Source: Synergistaceae bacterium
Lineage (GTDB): Bacteria; Synergistota; Synergistia; Synergistales; Aminobacteriaceae
Assembly (NCBI GenBank): GCA_018436595.1
Contig: JAHDLC010000015.1
Location: 32,055 to 96,054, forward strand
Length of the DNA: 64,000 bases
Direction: 5' to 3'
The notes under the pieces were generated by a model. It saw only the letters and a program-made list of their open reading frames with translations. It made no database searches and had not been told where the DNA came from. The translations under genes and the position numbers were made by a program. How positions within the stretch are numbered: the stretch's first letter is position 1; each line of letters opens with the position of its first letter. This document shows positions 7,902 to 16,035 of the stretch, piece after piece.

Positions 7902-8846
7902 TCAGCCCCGAAGAGCCTTTCCAAGCCGTTCATAAAGATCGTTCCCTGCACGTGCAGCTTCACCGGAAAGCCTTCCGGACAGAAGGACATCCTCTTTCAT
8001 TCTGGAAACGAGCTGCTCCGGCGAATCGAATTTTTCCTCGTCCCGGAGGAACTCTTCGAAAAAAACAGCAATATTCTTGCCGTACAGTGACCCGTTGTAG
8101 CCGATAATGTGCGTTTCCGCCCGTACTCCCCGTTCTTCCTGCCGGAAGGTGGGGTTCACTCCCACGTTGAGGGCCCCTGGCATCCACACAGTATCCACAA
8201 ACACCGAAACACAGTATACCCCTCTCCTCGGCATGACCTTTTCAGTCGGATAATGCACGTTTGCCGTGGGGAACCCGAGCCTGGTTCCTCTTCCGTCTCC
8301 AGGCACCACAGTTCCTTCAAAGAAAAAAGGGTACCCCAGAAGGCGCTTTGCCAGGGCTACGGAGCCATGGGCAACGTGGCTCCGAATCGAGCTGCTTCCG
8401 ACCTTCTCACCATCAATCGAAAGCGGCTCCGCTTCCTCGAAGAGCCACCCCTTCGCTTCCGACCTCTTCCGGAGGAAGGATGTATCGCCTTCCCTGTTTC
8501 TGCCGAACCGAAAATCCTTTCCCACCACGATGCCAGTCACCGGAAGCAACTCTTCAAGATAGTCCAGGAAATCCGCAGGGGACATCCCGGCTATTTCAGG
8601 GGTGAAGGGAATTTTCAATGTCCTTGGAATATGGAGGAAGCGGGCAAGGACATCCCGCTCCGGCTCAGTGAAGAGAACCGGTATTTCCCTCCCCTTCACC
8701 ACATTTCCGGGGTGGGGGGAAAATGTGACCACTCCCCAGTCGCCTTCATTTTTCGCGGAAAGCCGCTCCGCCATGGCACCCGCAGTTTCGAGAAGCCGGC
8801 GGTGACCAAGGTGAAAGCCGTCAAAGGCACCGAGGATCAGGATCAT
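7902..8846 (-). CDS. ribF: Bifunctional riboflavin kinase / FMN adenylyltransferase
   Basis: The 314-residue protein carries an N-terminal nucleotidyltransferase domain (GAFDGFHLGHRRLL near the start, GKDFRFGRNREGD at about 115, SSSIRSHVAHG at about 150) and a C-terminal flavokinase domain (about 170-290: GTRLGFPTANV, RGVYCVSV, NVGVNPTF). It phosphorylates riboflavin to FMN and adenylates FMN to FAD. The start ATG overlaps the truB stop (ATGA). The truB-ribF pair in the nusA-infB operon follows the arrangement found in many bacteria; the riboflavin biosynthetic genes themselves lie at 33.4-36.9 kb. Confidence 0.95.
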   Translation of the reverse strand: MILILGAFDGFHLGHRRLLETAGAMAERLSAKNEGDWGVVTFSPHPGNVVKGREIPVLFTEPERDVLARFLHIPRTLKIPFTPEIAGMSPADFLDYLEELLPVTGIVVGKDFRFGRNREGDTSFLRKRSEAKGWLFEEAEPLSIDGEKVGSSSIRSHVAHGSVALAKRLLGYPFFFEGTVVPGDGRGTRLGFPTANVHYPTEKVMPRRGVYCVSVFVDTVWMPGALNVGVNPTFRQEERGVRAETHIIGYNGSLYGKNIAVFFEEFLRDEEKFDSPEQLVSRMKEDVLLSGRLSGEAARAGNDLYERLGKALRG

Positions 8847-9760
8847 GGATTCCCCTCCAGAAGAATGTTTATCTTCGGTTCGAAGAGACCGTCTGGGAGC
8901 AGGTTTCCCCAGCTGAACAGCTTTTCTCCGAGAATGACGGCCTTACCCCCGGGATCCCCGTCTCCCGGGGAGAGGGGGACAAGGCCCGGCAGAGGAACGT
9001 TTTTCCCCGCGAGAAGAACGGCGTCCGTCCCGGGGCCGCAGGAAAAAGAATAATACTGGGCTGCAAGTTCGGACAGAGGCCTGAGATTCCTTGAGAGATC
9101 CTCATCTCCTGACTCGAGCCTGTCAAAGGCCAGGGCATCTTCCTGCCGGAAGCGCCCGATGGACCGCCGCACGAGGGAGAGAACATATGCCCCGCATCCA
9201 AGCGCCCTGCCGATGTCACGGACGATGCTCCGAACGTAGGTACCCTTCCGGCACCGTATGCGGAGGGCGAAAGAGCGGCCCTCGTCCTCTTCCCCGGTGA
9301 GGCGGATGGACGATATATGCACAGGCCTGGAGGAAATGACGGGGCTTTCCCCTGAGCGGGCGATCCTGTGGGCCCGTTTCCCGTTGACCCGGACTGCAGA
9401 TATGTCCGGTGGAGTCTGAAGGCGGGTTCCGAGAAAAGAAGGAAGAAGTGCCGCTATCCTGCCGGCTGCGTCCTGCGGGACCGGGCCCGAGAACACCGTA
9501 TCCCCGGAAAAGTCGTCGGTGGACCGTTCTTCTCCCAGCCGGAAACGGACGTCATAGACCTTCGGAAGCCCCATGACAAGGTCGCTTGTCCGTGTCGCCC
9601 CTCCCACGAGGAGGACGAGGAGTCCTTCGGCCGTGGAATCCAGAGTCCCTCCATGCCCCACTTTAACCCCTTTTCCGAGACGCCTGCGGAGGGCTGCCAC
9701 GCAGACAGTGCTTCGGATTCCCTCCGGTTTATCGAGCAGCAGCACTCCGCAGAGTGTCAT
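8843..9760 (-). CDS. truB: tRNA pseudouridine-55 synthase
   Basis: TruB isomerises U55 in the T-loop of tRNAs. The protein (305 residues) begins MTLCGVLLLDKPEGIRSTVC and has the catalytic motif KVGHGGTLDSTAEGLLV (active Asp at about 41), where the usual Pro of GTLDPxAxG is replaced by Ser. CRKGTYVRSIVRDIGRALGCGAY at about 180 is the conserved RNA-binding motif. The C-terminus has a PUA-like tail (LSPGDGDPGGKAVILGEKLFSWG). It overlaps nrnA by 32 nt upstream and ribF by 4 nt downstream, implying translational coupling. Confidence 0.95.
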   Translation of the reverse strand: MTLCGVLLLDKPEGIRSTVCVAALRRRLGKGVKVGHGGTLDSTAEGLLVLLVGGATRTSDLVMGLPKVYDVRFRLGEERSTDDFSGDTVFSGPVPQDAAGRIAALLPSFLGTRLQTPPDISAVRVNGKRAHRIARSGESPVISSRPVHISSIRLTGEEDEGRSFALRIRCRKGTYVRSIVRDIGRALGCGAYVLSLVRRSIGRFRQEDALAFDRLESGDEDLSRNLRPLSELAAQYYSFSCGPGTDAVLLAGKNVPLPGLVPLSPGDGDPGGKAVILGEKLFSWGNLLPDGLFEPKINILLEGNP

Positions 9761-10754
9761 TTTTCTCCTCCAGAAAGGCTGTAAGTGATGTAAGGGCTTC
9801 GTCCAGAGGCAGGGGAAGCCTGCACCCGGCCGCCTGGGGGTGTCCTCCGCCGCCGAAGGCGTGGGCTATTTCGGAAGCGGAAAGGGTCCCCCTCGAGCGG
9901 AGGCTCGCCCTGACGCAGTCATCGTCCTCAACAAGGAGAACGGCAAAGGAGACGGACCTGACGGTGAGAAGCTCGTTTACCAGGAATTCCGTCTCGGAGG
10001 GACTGCTGCCGGTATCCTGAAAATCGGTCTTCCCGATCCAGGTTACGGCAGCGAAAGAACCGACGGACCGCACCCTTTCGAGGGCCCTGCCGCGAAGACG
10101 GAGCCCTTCCATGGTACGGTTGCATCGAATAAGCTGGTCGATCTTCTCAGGGGCGACGCCGAGAGACAGAAGGTCTGCCGCAGCCTGGTGCGTCCTCGGC
10201 GTGGTGCAGGAGAACGCAAAGTTGCCGCAGTCGGTGACAATGGCGGTGTACAGGGCTTCTGCGGCCTCAGGAGGAATGGGGATCCCCCAGTTCCGGAGGA
10301 GCATCCAGCACATTTCCCCCACGGAGGAAGAGGTCGGATCCACCCATACGGCAGTTCCGAAACCTTCATTATCATGATGGTGATCCATATTGACCAGGGG
10401 CACGCCCTCCGGAATTCCGGAAAGATCTGCCACCGAACGGGCGGCAGTTGACGTATCCAGGGCAACAACAACAGTGTCCCGGTCGAGGGACAGCGAACCG
10501 AGTGTCACCCCTGAAAGAAAGCCGTCGGTCCCCGCAAGAAACAGGTAGCTGTCCGGCACCGGATCCGGGCCTCCCCAGACAACATCCTTGCCCAGGGAGC
10601 GGCCCGTAGACCACAGGGCGCTCCCGCAGCCGAGAGTGTCACCGTCGGGCTTGGTGTGGGAGAGCAGAATCCAGCGTGAGGCACCCGAAAGAAGAGAAAT
10701 AATCCTTGCCGTCCGTTCGCACCGGAAAAGGGAAACTGTCCCTTCCATGGTCAT
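9729..10754 (-). CDS. nrnA: DHH-DHHA1 phosphoesterase, NrnA-like oligoribonuclease / pAp phosphatase
   Basis: The 341-residue protein shows the DHH superfamily metal ligands SHTKPDGDTLGCG, a D in VVVALDTST, the DHH motif (VNMDHHHDN) and TDCGNFAFSCTTPRTH. The DHHA1 domain follows with the GGGGHPQAAG signature near the C-terminus. NrnA-type enzymes degrade 2-5-mer RNAs and dephosphorylate pAp using Mn2+. Its place between rbfA and truB is common in Firmicutes-like operons. ATG 10754 overlaps the rbfA stop (ATGA); ATG 10748, 7 nt after GGGG, is an equally good start. Confidence 0.92.
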   Translation of the reverse strand: MTMEGTVSLFRCERTARIISLLSGASRWILLSHTKPDGDTLGCGSALWSTGRSLGKDVVWGGPDPVPDSYLFLAGTDGFLSGVTLGSLSLDRDTVVVALDTSTAARSVADLSGIPEGVPLVNMDHHHDNEGFGTAVWVDPTSSSVGEMCWMLLRNWGIPIPPEAAEALYTAIVTDCGNFAFSCTTPRTHQAAADLLSLGVAPEKIDQLIRCNRTMEGLRLRGRALERVRSVGSFAAVTWIGKTDFQDTGSSPSETEFLVNELLTVRSVSFAVLLVEDDDCVRASLRSRGTLSASEIAHAFGGGGHPQAAGCRLPLPLDEALTSLTAFLEEKNDTLRSAAAR

Positions 10755-11152
10755 TCCCCGCTTTCCCGAAATTCCTCTTCTTCGTCGCCCGTTTGCTCCG
10801 GTTCATCGTCCCCGTCGGTCTTCAGGGAATCCAGCAGACGGTCCATCACCCTGCCGTACTCCTCGCTGGTGTCCACGTGGAATGAAAGGGCCGGGATCTG
10901 CCTGAGGCCGAGCTGTCTGCCCAGCATGGTCCGAAGAGCCCCTGCCACAGTGTCCAGGGATTTTTTCACATCGTCCCGGATGGACGGGTCCACCGTGGTG
11001 AAATACACCCTGGCATTCTCCAGGTCCCGGGAACAGTCCACTTCAGTAATAACGGCAAGCTTTGCCGTTTCATTCTTTACGCGCAGTTCCAGAAGGAGGG
11101 AAATTTCCCTCTGCATCTGCTTGTTGATTCTTTGCATTCGAAAACTCGTCAT
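10751..11152 (-). CDS. rbfA: 30S ribosome-binding factor A
   Basis: RbfA is a KH-fold cold-shock factor that binds the 30S subunit during 16S rRNA maturation. The protein (133 residues) reads MQRINKQMQREISLLLELRV, then LAVITEVDCSRDLENARVYF and LGRQLGLRQIPALSFHVDTS, matching the family end to end. It finishes with an acidic tail (DGDDEPEQTGDEEEEFRES). The start overlaps the DUF503 gene upstream by up to 83 nt. ATG 11137 (MQRINKQ) is an alternative that would still overlap by 68 nt. Confidence 0.93.
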   Translation of the reverse strand: MTSFRMQRINKQMQREISLLLELRVKNETAKLAVITEVDCSRDLENARVYFTTVDPSIRDDVKKSLDTVAGALRTMLGRQLGLRQIPALSFHVDTSEEYGRVMDRLLDSLKTDGDDEPEQTGDEEEEFRESGE

Positions 11153-11432
11153 AGCCGGTTACCTCGCGCCAGTGATGAATTATGGAAAACTCTCCGGATT
11201 CCTCCTCGCCGCACAAAAAAGAAAAGACCGCTTCCAGCCTTTCTTCCGCCATGGCTGCACCCGATGCAACGGCGGAAATTCCAAGAAAGACGTCGGCCCT
11301 GCTGCCGTCGGGCCCAAGGTCCATGACGGAAACGTTCCACCGGCCCCGAATCCGGTCAATGAGAGACTTTGCCACCCTCCGTCTGTCCTTCACGCTTCTG
11401 CTTCCAAGAACAACGAAGGAGACAAAAAGCAC
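11070..11432 (-). CDS. DUF503 / YlxP-like protein
   Basis: A protein of up to 120 residues starting at GTG 11432 (VLFVSFVVLGSRSVKDRRRV) has the DUF503 pattern GSRSxKxRRxxxKSLIDRIR..NVSVMDLG. DUF503 genes (ylxP) stand between infB and rbfA in Bacillus and many other bacteria, exactly as here; their function is undetermined. Normal members have about 90-100 residues. Here the frame runs a further 25 or so codons through the first part of rbfA (overlap 83 nt), ending SNAKNQQADAEGNF..., a stretch that looks unconserved. Confidence 0.82.
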   Translation of the reverse strand: MLFVSFVVLGSRSVKDRRRVAKSLIDRIRGRWNVSVMDLGPDGSRADVFLGISAVASGAAMAEERLEAVFSFLCGEEESGEFSIIHHWREVTGYDEFSNAKNQQADAEGNFPPSGTARKE

Positions 11433-11460
11433 CCCCGAGAACAGGGCCGTTTTTCTTCCG

Positions 11461-13449
11461 CTACGAGAGATGGCGCTTCTCCTCCACTATTTCATAGGCT
11501 TCGAGGATGTCTCCTTCTTCGAAATCCTGGTAATTGGAAAGGCTGATCCCGCATTCGTAGCCGGCCGCCACTTCCTTGGCGTCGTCCTTGAACCGCCTGA
11601 GGTTTGACAGGGAGCCGTCCCAGAGAACGATGCCGCCCCGGATGAGCCGGACCTTCGCATTCCGGCGGATAACGCCTTCCAGCACGTAGCTTCCAGCGAT
11701 CTTTCCCGCCTTGGGAACCTTGATGACCTGCCGGATTTCCGCCTGGCCGATGGTGTTCTCCTTGATGGTGGGTTTGAGCATGCCCTCGAGGGCCGCCTTC
11801 ACATCGTCGATGGCGTCGTAAATGATATTGTAAAGCCGCACCTGGACGCCCTCCGATTCCGCAACCTTTTTCGCGTTGGCGTCAGGACGGACGTTGAATC
11901 CGATGATGACCGCGTTGGAAGCAGAAGCGAGCATCACGTCCGATTCGGCGATGCGGCCGACGCCCCGGTGCACAATATTGATGCCCACTTCGTTGGTGGC
12001 CATCTTCTCAAGGGATGCAGCAAGGGCTTCGCTTGATCCCTGGACGTCGCACTTCAGAAGAAGGTTGAGCTGGGGGATGTCTCCTTCTTTGAGCTGGGAA
12101 TACAGATCTTCGAGGCTGAGTTTCCTCGGGCCTCCCTGCTGGGCGTTTCTCAGATCCTGCTCCCTGGAGCTCAGGGCATCCCGGGCTATCCGTTCGTTCT
12201 CCACAGAGGTGAAAACTTCGCCGGGCTGAGGAACGGTAGCCAGGCCGAGGATTTCTACGGGGGTGCTCGGCCCCGCGCAGTCGATCATATTCCCCTCCGA
12301 GTCGATCATAGCCCGGATTTTGCCGCAGGCGGAGTCAAAAAGAAGGATATCGCCCTTGCAGAGGGTCCCTTCCTGTACCAGTACGGTAGCCACCGGCCCC
12401 TTGCCCTTGTCGAGCTTGGCTTCGACGACCACTCCACGGGGTTTCACCGTGGGGTCGGCCTTCAGCTCTTCCATCTCCGCCACGAGGAGAATCATCTCGA
12501 GAAGCTGGGGAACTCCCTGACCGCTCTTTGCCGAAACTTCCACCATGATGGTGTTTCCGCCCCACTCCTCGGGGGCGAGACCGACGTCGGAAAGCTGCTG
12601 ACGGACACGATCCGCCTTGGCTGCAGGCTTGTCTATCTTGTTGATGGCGACTATGATGGGGACCCCCGCCGCCTTTGCGTGGTTTATGGCTTCCCTGGTC
12701 TGGGGCATCACACCGTCGTCCGCCGCCACCACAAGAATGGCGATATCCGTCGCCTGGGCTCCCCTGGCTCTCATGGACGTGAACGCTTCGTGTCCCGGAG
12801 TGTCGAGGAAGACGATTTCCTTGCCCTCGTGCAGAACGGTGGAAGCTCCTATGTGTTGGGTGATTCCGCCTGCTTCCCGGGCGGTGATGTTCGTCTTCCG
12901 GATGAAGTCGAGCAGGGTTGTCTTGCCGTGGTCCACGTGTCCCATGACGGTGACGATGGGAGGACGGGACTCCATGTGATCCCCATGGAACTGGGGTCTC
13001 TTGATGACGGTGCATGTTCCGTCCGCGCCTTCCTGATCGGCATCGTCCCCGCAAGCCATGGTGAGAATCACGTTGTAGGCGTCCTGCAGAACCTTCAGGC
13101 TCTTTTCGTCCACCGGGCTGTCCGCCGGTACCATCAGGCCGGCGGAGATAAGGCACTTCACCGCTTCCGCAGGGGAGATGCCGATGAGCTGGGCAACCGC
13201 CTTGACTGTGGATCCCCTTGAAACTTCGAAAGAATCTGTTTTTATCACGCTGCGCTCCTCTTCCTTTTTTCCAGGCCCTTGCGTAACGGAGGCTCCTCCG
13301 AGGGATTCCTCCACAAGCTGGGCGATATCGTTGTCAATGGAACTCATGTGACTCTTTACGTCGACCCCGAGGTCGATCAGAATGTCCAGCAGTTCCTTGT
13401 TACTTTTGCCGAGCAGTTTGGCCAGTTCATATACCCGGATTTTACTCAT
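11461..13449 (-). CDS. infB: Translation initiation factor IF-2
   Basis: This 662-residue GTPase brings fMet-tRNA to the 30S subunit. An N-terminal IF2-N module ([20 protein letters not shown]) leads into a short linker. The G domain shows [12 protein letters not shown] (G1, about 170), DTPGHEAF (G3), NKIDKP (G4) and SAKSGQG (G5). The EF-Tu-like domain II, the spacer domain ([15 protein letters not shown]) and the C-terminal domain II-like fold follow. The long charged linker seen in Escherichia coli is missing, as in many Gram-positive factors. ATG 13449 has GGGGGAG 6 nt upstream and overlaps the ylxQ stop by 8 nt. Confidence 0.98.
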   Translation of the reverse strand: MSKIRVYELAKLLGKSNKELLDILIDLGVDVKSHMSSIDNDIAQLVEESLGGASVTQGPGKKEEERSVIKTDSFEVSRGSTVKAVAQLIGISPAEAVKCLISAGLMVPADSPVDEKSLKVLQDAYNVILTMACGDDADQEGADGTCTVIKRPQFHGDHMESRPPIVTVMGHVDHGKTTLLDFIRKTNITAREAGGITQHIGASTVLHEGKEIVFLDTPGHEAFTSMRARGAQATDIAILVVAADDGVMPQTREAINHAKAAGVPIIVAINKIDKPAAKADRVRQQLSDVGLAPEEWGGNTIMVEVSAKSGQGVPQLLEMILLVAEMEELKADPTVKPRGVVVEAKLDKGKGPVATVLVQEGTLCKGDILLFDSACGKIRAMIDSEGNMIDCAGPSTPVEILGLATVPQPGEVFTSVENERIARDALSSREQDLRNAQQGGPRKLSLEDLYSQLKEGDIPQLNLLLKCDVQGSSEALAASLEKMATNEVGINIVHRGVGRIAESDVMLASASNAVIIGFNVRPDANAKKVAESEGVQVRLYNIIYDAIDDVKAALEGMLKPTIKENTIGQAEIRQVIKVPKAGKIAGSYVLEGVIRRNAKVRLIRGGIVLWDGSLSNLRRFKDDAKEVAAGYECGISLSNYQDFEEGDILEAYEIVEEKRHLS

Positions 13450-13780
13450 TTACGTCTCCCCCTTCCGCAAGCAGTTGCGAGATAGAACGTGCAAAGCCGC
13501 TGCGTAACGGTAAAGCAACAACCTTCACATTTCCTGAACCGATAGCCGCAGAGAGTTCGCTTCCGGAAATATCCGGCAGAACAGTGATCGTGCTTTTTTC
13601 TACAAACCTCCCATTCTGGAGGGACCGGTAGAAAGACGATTCCCCTTCTCCTGCGAAAAGCACCAAGAGCGCTTCACCCCGGGCCAAAGAAGATTTTACT
13701 ATATCCTGACCAATTTGCAGGATGTTCGCTCTTCGCGCCATGCCGAAAACCGAGAGCAGGGCTTCCTTTTGTTTTTTCAC
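13442..13780 (-). CDS. L7Ae/YlxQ-like ribosome-associated protein
   Basis: The 112-residue protein begins MKKQKEALLSVFGMARRANI followed by LQIGQDIVKSSLARGEALLVL, which matches the L7Ae/L30e/YlxQ fold (GLAxRAGKLxxGxxxxxxAI). Members bind kink-turn RNAs; YlxQ itself is an RNA-binding protein of the nusA-infB operon in Firmicutes. The central part (AGEGESSFYRSLQNG...) is more divergent than usual. ATG 13780 overlaps the ylxR stop (ATGA), and the 3' end overlaps infB by 8 nt. Confidence 0.8.
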   Translation of the reverse strand: MKKQKEALLSVFGMARRANILQIGQDIVKSSLARGEALLVLFAGEGESSFYRSLQNGRFVEKSTITVLPDISGSELSAAIGSGNVKVVALPLRSGFARSISQLLAEGGDVNE

Positions 13781-14058
13781 TGCCCTTTGTCCCCGTTTTC
13801 AGCTTCGGAAGCCATTTTCAGGAGAGCGTCGTATATCCCGGCGTCAACTTTCACTCTGAGAGCTTTTGAAAGGGCATCCCTTTTTCGGGCGCTGAGAATG
13901 CATTCTTCCTTGAGACACACGTATGCTCCCCTTCCGGGAAGCCTTCCGGAAGGGTCGACGGACACCTCTCCCGCCGCGTTGCGGGCTATTCTCAGCATTT
14001 CCCTCTTGGGAGATTCCTCCCTGCACCCGACGCAGGTCCTCGGCCGCCGCCGCATCAT
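13777..14058 (-). CDS. YlxR / DUF448 nucleic-acid-binding protein
   Basis: RRRPRTCVGCREESPKREML and VDPSGRLPGRGAYVCLKEECI are the two halves of the YlxR (DUF448) signature, a small RNA-binding fold encoded between nusA and infB. In Bacillus and Clostridioides YlxR has been linked to transcription regulation and RNase P interaction; no more can be said here. I chose the ATG at 14058 (93 residues) because GAGGGA lies 8 nt upstream. An ATG at 14079 inside nusA lacks a ribosome-binding site. It overlaps the end of nusA. Confidence 0.88.
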   Translation of the reverse strand: MMRRRPRTCVGCREESPKREMLRIARNAAGEVSVDPSGRLPGRGAYVCLKEECILSARKRDALSKALRVKVDAGIYDALLKMASEAENGDKGQ

Positions 14059-14068
14059 GGCCGTCCCT

Positions 14069-15172
14069 CTATTCAGCACCGCTGTCGTCTATGATGTCCT
14101 GGAAAATGTCATGGAGCGTGGGCATTCTCTCCGGTTCCAGGGCATTGATGTCAATCTTCCATCCCGTGAGCCTCGCAGCCAGGCGGACATTCTGTCCGGC
14201 CTTGCCGATGGCGAGGGAGAGCTGGTCGGGACGGGAAAAGACGGTAACTGCCTTTTCCTGCTCAAGAATGGGTTCGATCTTGACGATCTTCGCCGGAGAG
14301 AGGGAGTTCCGGATGTACTGGAGGGGATCGCCGCTCCAGATGATCACGTCCACCTTTTCGCCGCAGAGTTCCTTGCTGATGGACTTGATCCTGGCCCCAT
14401 TGTTCCCCACGCAGGCACCCACGGGATCCACGTTCATGTCAAGGGTCTGGACCGCCACCTTGGCTCTGGCTCCTGCCTCGCGGACGATGTTTTTGATCTC
14501 GATGACCCCTTCCTGGATCTCGGGAACCTCGAGTTCAAGAAGCTTTCTCAGCAGCCCCGGATGGGTGCGGGAAACGACGATCCTGGGGCCCCGTGTTGTC
14601 TGGCGCACGTCAAGGAGGTAAAACTTGAGCCTTTCACCGGGAATGTACTTTTCGTTCACGATACGCTCTTCCCTGGGGAGGATCGCTTCCGTCCGGTCGT
14701 TGAGACGGATCAGCACCTGGTCATTCTCCGATTTGAAAACGACGCCCGTGACGAGATCCCCCACCCGGTCGGAGAACTCCTCGAAAATGATCTGCCGTTC
14801 GGCATCCTTCAGCCTCTGGATGATGACCTGCCGGGCCGTCTGGGCCGCAATTCTTCCGAAATTCTCGGGGTTTTTCTCGATGCGGATGAAATCACCCTCC
14901 GTCACGTCCACGAACCCCTGGGCCTGCGCGTCGGCAAGGGAGATTTCCGTATCCGGAGAAACGACATCCGCCACGATGTGCTTTACTTCACAGATGGAGA
15001 TGTCGCCGTTCTCCGTATCGATATGGACCTCCACATCCTGGTTCCCGCCCTGGTACTTTTTATATGCCGAGATAAGGGCCGCCTCCAGGCTGGAAGCGAT
15101 AACCTCCTGGGACAGTCCCCTCTCCTTCGTGATCTGGGCCAAAGCGCGGACGAAATCACGCCCAAGCTGCAT
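14069..15172 (-). CDS. nusA: Transcription termination/antitermination factor NusA
   Basis: The 367-residue protein has the N-terminal RNA polymerase-binding domain (about 1-125, ALAQITKERGLSQEVIASSL), an S1 domain (about 132-200, GDLVTGVVF...IPGERLKFYLLD) and two KH domains (VGACVGNNGARIKSISKEL and QLSLAIGKAGQNVRLAARLTG). It stops shortly after KH2, so it lacks the acidic repeats of enterobacterial NusA, like Gram-positive forms. NusA controls pausing and intrinsic termination. ATG 15172 follows GGAGGAG and directly adjoins the rimP stop. A terminator hairpin in the leader of this operon suggests NusA autoregulation. Confidence 0.97.
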   Translation of the reverse strand: MQLGRDFVRALAQITKERGLSQEVIASSLEAALISAYKKYQGGNQDVEVHIDTENGDISICEVKHIVADVVSPDTEISLADAQAQGFVDVTEGDFIRIEKNPENFGRIAAQTARQVIIQRLKDAERQIIFEEFSDRVGDLVTGVVFKSENDQVLIRLNDRTEAILPREERIVNEKYIPGERLKFYLLDVRQTTRGPRIVVSRTHPGLLRKLLELEVPEIQEGVIEIKNIVREAGARAKVAVQTLDMNVDPVGACVGNNGARIKSISKELCGEKVDVIIWSGDPLQYIRNSLSPAKIVKIEPILEQEKAVTVFSRPDQLSLAIGKAGQNVRLAARLTGWKIDINALEPERMPTLHDIFQDIIDDSGAE

Positions 15173-15688
15173 TTATGAACTCCTCCTTTTGTCCTGCTTG
15201 TCCTGTTCCTCATACACAAGGCTGCCCTTGGTAATTGTTTCAAAGGGAATCCGGACCGTTTCATCCTCATCCGATCCTCTGCCTGTCTCAAGCCGGAGAA
15301 GAACAGTCCCGTCCTCTCCCGCGCCCAGAAGGAGGCCCGTAAAACGTTTCTGTCCGACGATTTCCTGCCTGGTCCTGACCTTTATTTTCTTTCCCGAAAA
15401 TTTCCGGTAATCTTCAAGGGAAAAAAGAGGACGTTCGATTCCCGGAGAACTCACCTCCAGGTAGAACTGTCCGCGGACATAGTCCTCATTTTCATCAAGG
15501 AAACGGTTTAGTGACCTGGAGACCGTCTCGCAGTCCTTGACCAGTATCCCTCCGAGAGAATCTATATATACCCTCAGAATTGCCCGCCGCTCCTCGTTGC
15601 CGAGGGTGATGCCCACACATTCGTAACCGAGCCCCTCAACTATTTCCCGGAGGGCTCTGAAATTATCCTTTTCCCTGTCTTCACCCAT
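15173..15688 (-). CDS. rimP: Ribosome maturation factor RimP
   Basis: RimP assists 30S assembly. The predicted 171-residue protein contains ALREIVEGLGYECVGITLG, LRVYIDS.GGILVKDCETVSRSL, YYLEVSSPGIERPL-type sequence (FYLEVSSPGIERPLFSLEDY) and the C-terminal SH3-like domain (GKKIKVRTRQEIVGQKRFTG). Two ATGs compete: 15694 and 15688. GGGAG lies only 2 nt before the first but 8 nt before the second, so 15688 is preferred. The frame is open far upstream, through the terminator hairpin and promoter, and that part is non-coding. It is the first gene of the rimP-nusA-ylxR-ylxQ-infB operon. Confidence 0.93.
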   Translation of the reverse strand: MGEDREKDNFRALREIVEGLGYECVGITLGNEERRAILRVYIDSLGGILVKDCETVSRSLNRFLDENEDYVRGQFYLEVSSPGIERPLFSLEDYRKFSGKKIKVRTRQEIVGQKRFTGLLLGAGEDGTVLLRLETGRGSDEDETVRIPFETITKGSLVYEEQDKQDKRRSS

Positions 15689-15713
15689 GCCCATCTCTCC
15701 CTGCAGGCCTATT

Positions 15714-15745
15714 AAAAAACAAAGAGTGGGGGAACCCACTCTTTG
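15714..15745 (-). terminator. Intrinsic terminator in the rimP-nusA leader (candidate attenuator)
   Basis: On the minus strand an 11-bp perfect stem (CAAAGAGTGGG/CCCACTCTTTG, 15745-15735 with 15730-15720) has a 4-nt loop and is followed by six T (15719-15714). It lies between the operon promoter (15777-15805) and the rimP start (15688), so transcripts starting at that promoter must read through it. It could also end the guaB transcript coming from upstream. Confidence 0.9.
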
Positions 15746-15776
15746 AAAAGACTCTCCGAAGAAACACCACATTGGA

Positions 15777-15805
15777 GTATAGCACATTATTGGGAATAAA
15801 TACAA
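15777..15805 (-). promoter_or_regulatory. Promoter of the rimP-nusA-infB operon
   Basis: On the minus strand TTGTAT (15805-15800), 17 nt, then TATACT (15782-15777) with TG one base upstream of the -10 (extended -10, TGCTATACT). Transcription would start near 15770, giving a leader of about 80 nt that contains the 15714-15745 terminator. Confidence 0.8.
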
Positions 15806-15816
15806 CTTCCCTTTCG

Positions 15817-16005
15817 CTACAGACAAAAGTCCGAGATGAACTCCGGCCACCACTCGTCCAGGTTCGCCTCGAAATCCATGGGATCGTCCGCTGTCAAAAA
15901 ATCCTCGGCTATCGCCTCTTCCACAAGGCCCGGAAGATCGAGGACTCCCAGCCAGGAGTGTTCGTCCCCGAATATGTTCCGTTCAAAAACCTTCGCTCCC
16001 TGCAT
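15817..16005 (-). CDS. Small acidic hypothetical protein
   Basis: A 62-codon frame starts at ATG 16005, preceded at 9 nt by AAGGAGGGG, one of the best ribosome-binding sites in the window. It begins 30 nt after the guaB stop. The product is strongly acidic (about 17 Asp/Glu against 3 Arg/Lys) and rich in aromatic residues at its end (LDEWWPEFISDFCL), with no cysteine pair or membrane segment. I do not recognise a family. Position suggests co-transcription with guaB and termination at 15714-15745. Confidence 0.65.
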   Translation of the reverse strand: MQGAKVFERNIFGDEHSWLGVLDLPGLVEEAIAEDFLTADDPMDFEANLDEWWPEFISDFCL

Positions 16006-16035
16006 GGAAAGATCCCCTCCTTTCCGGCCGGGGGA

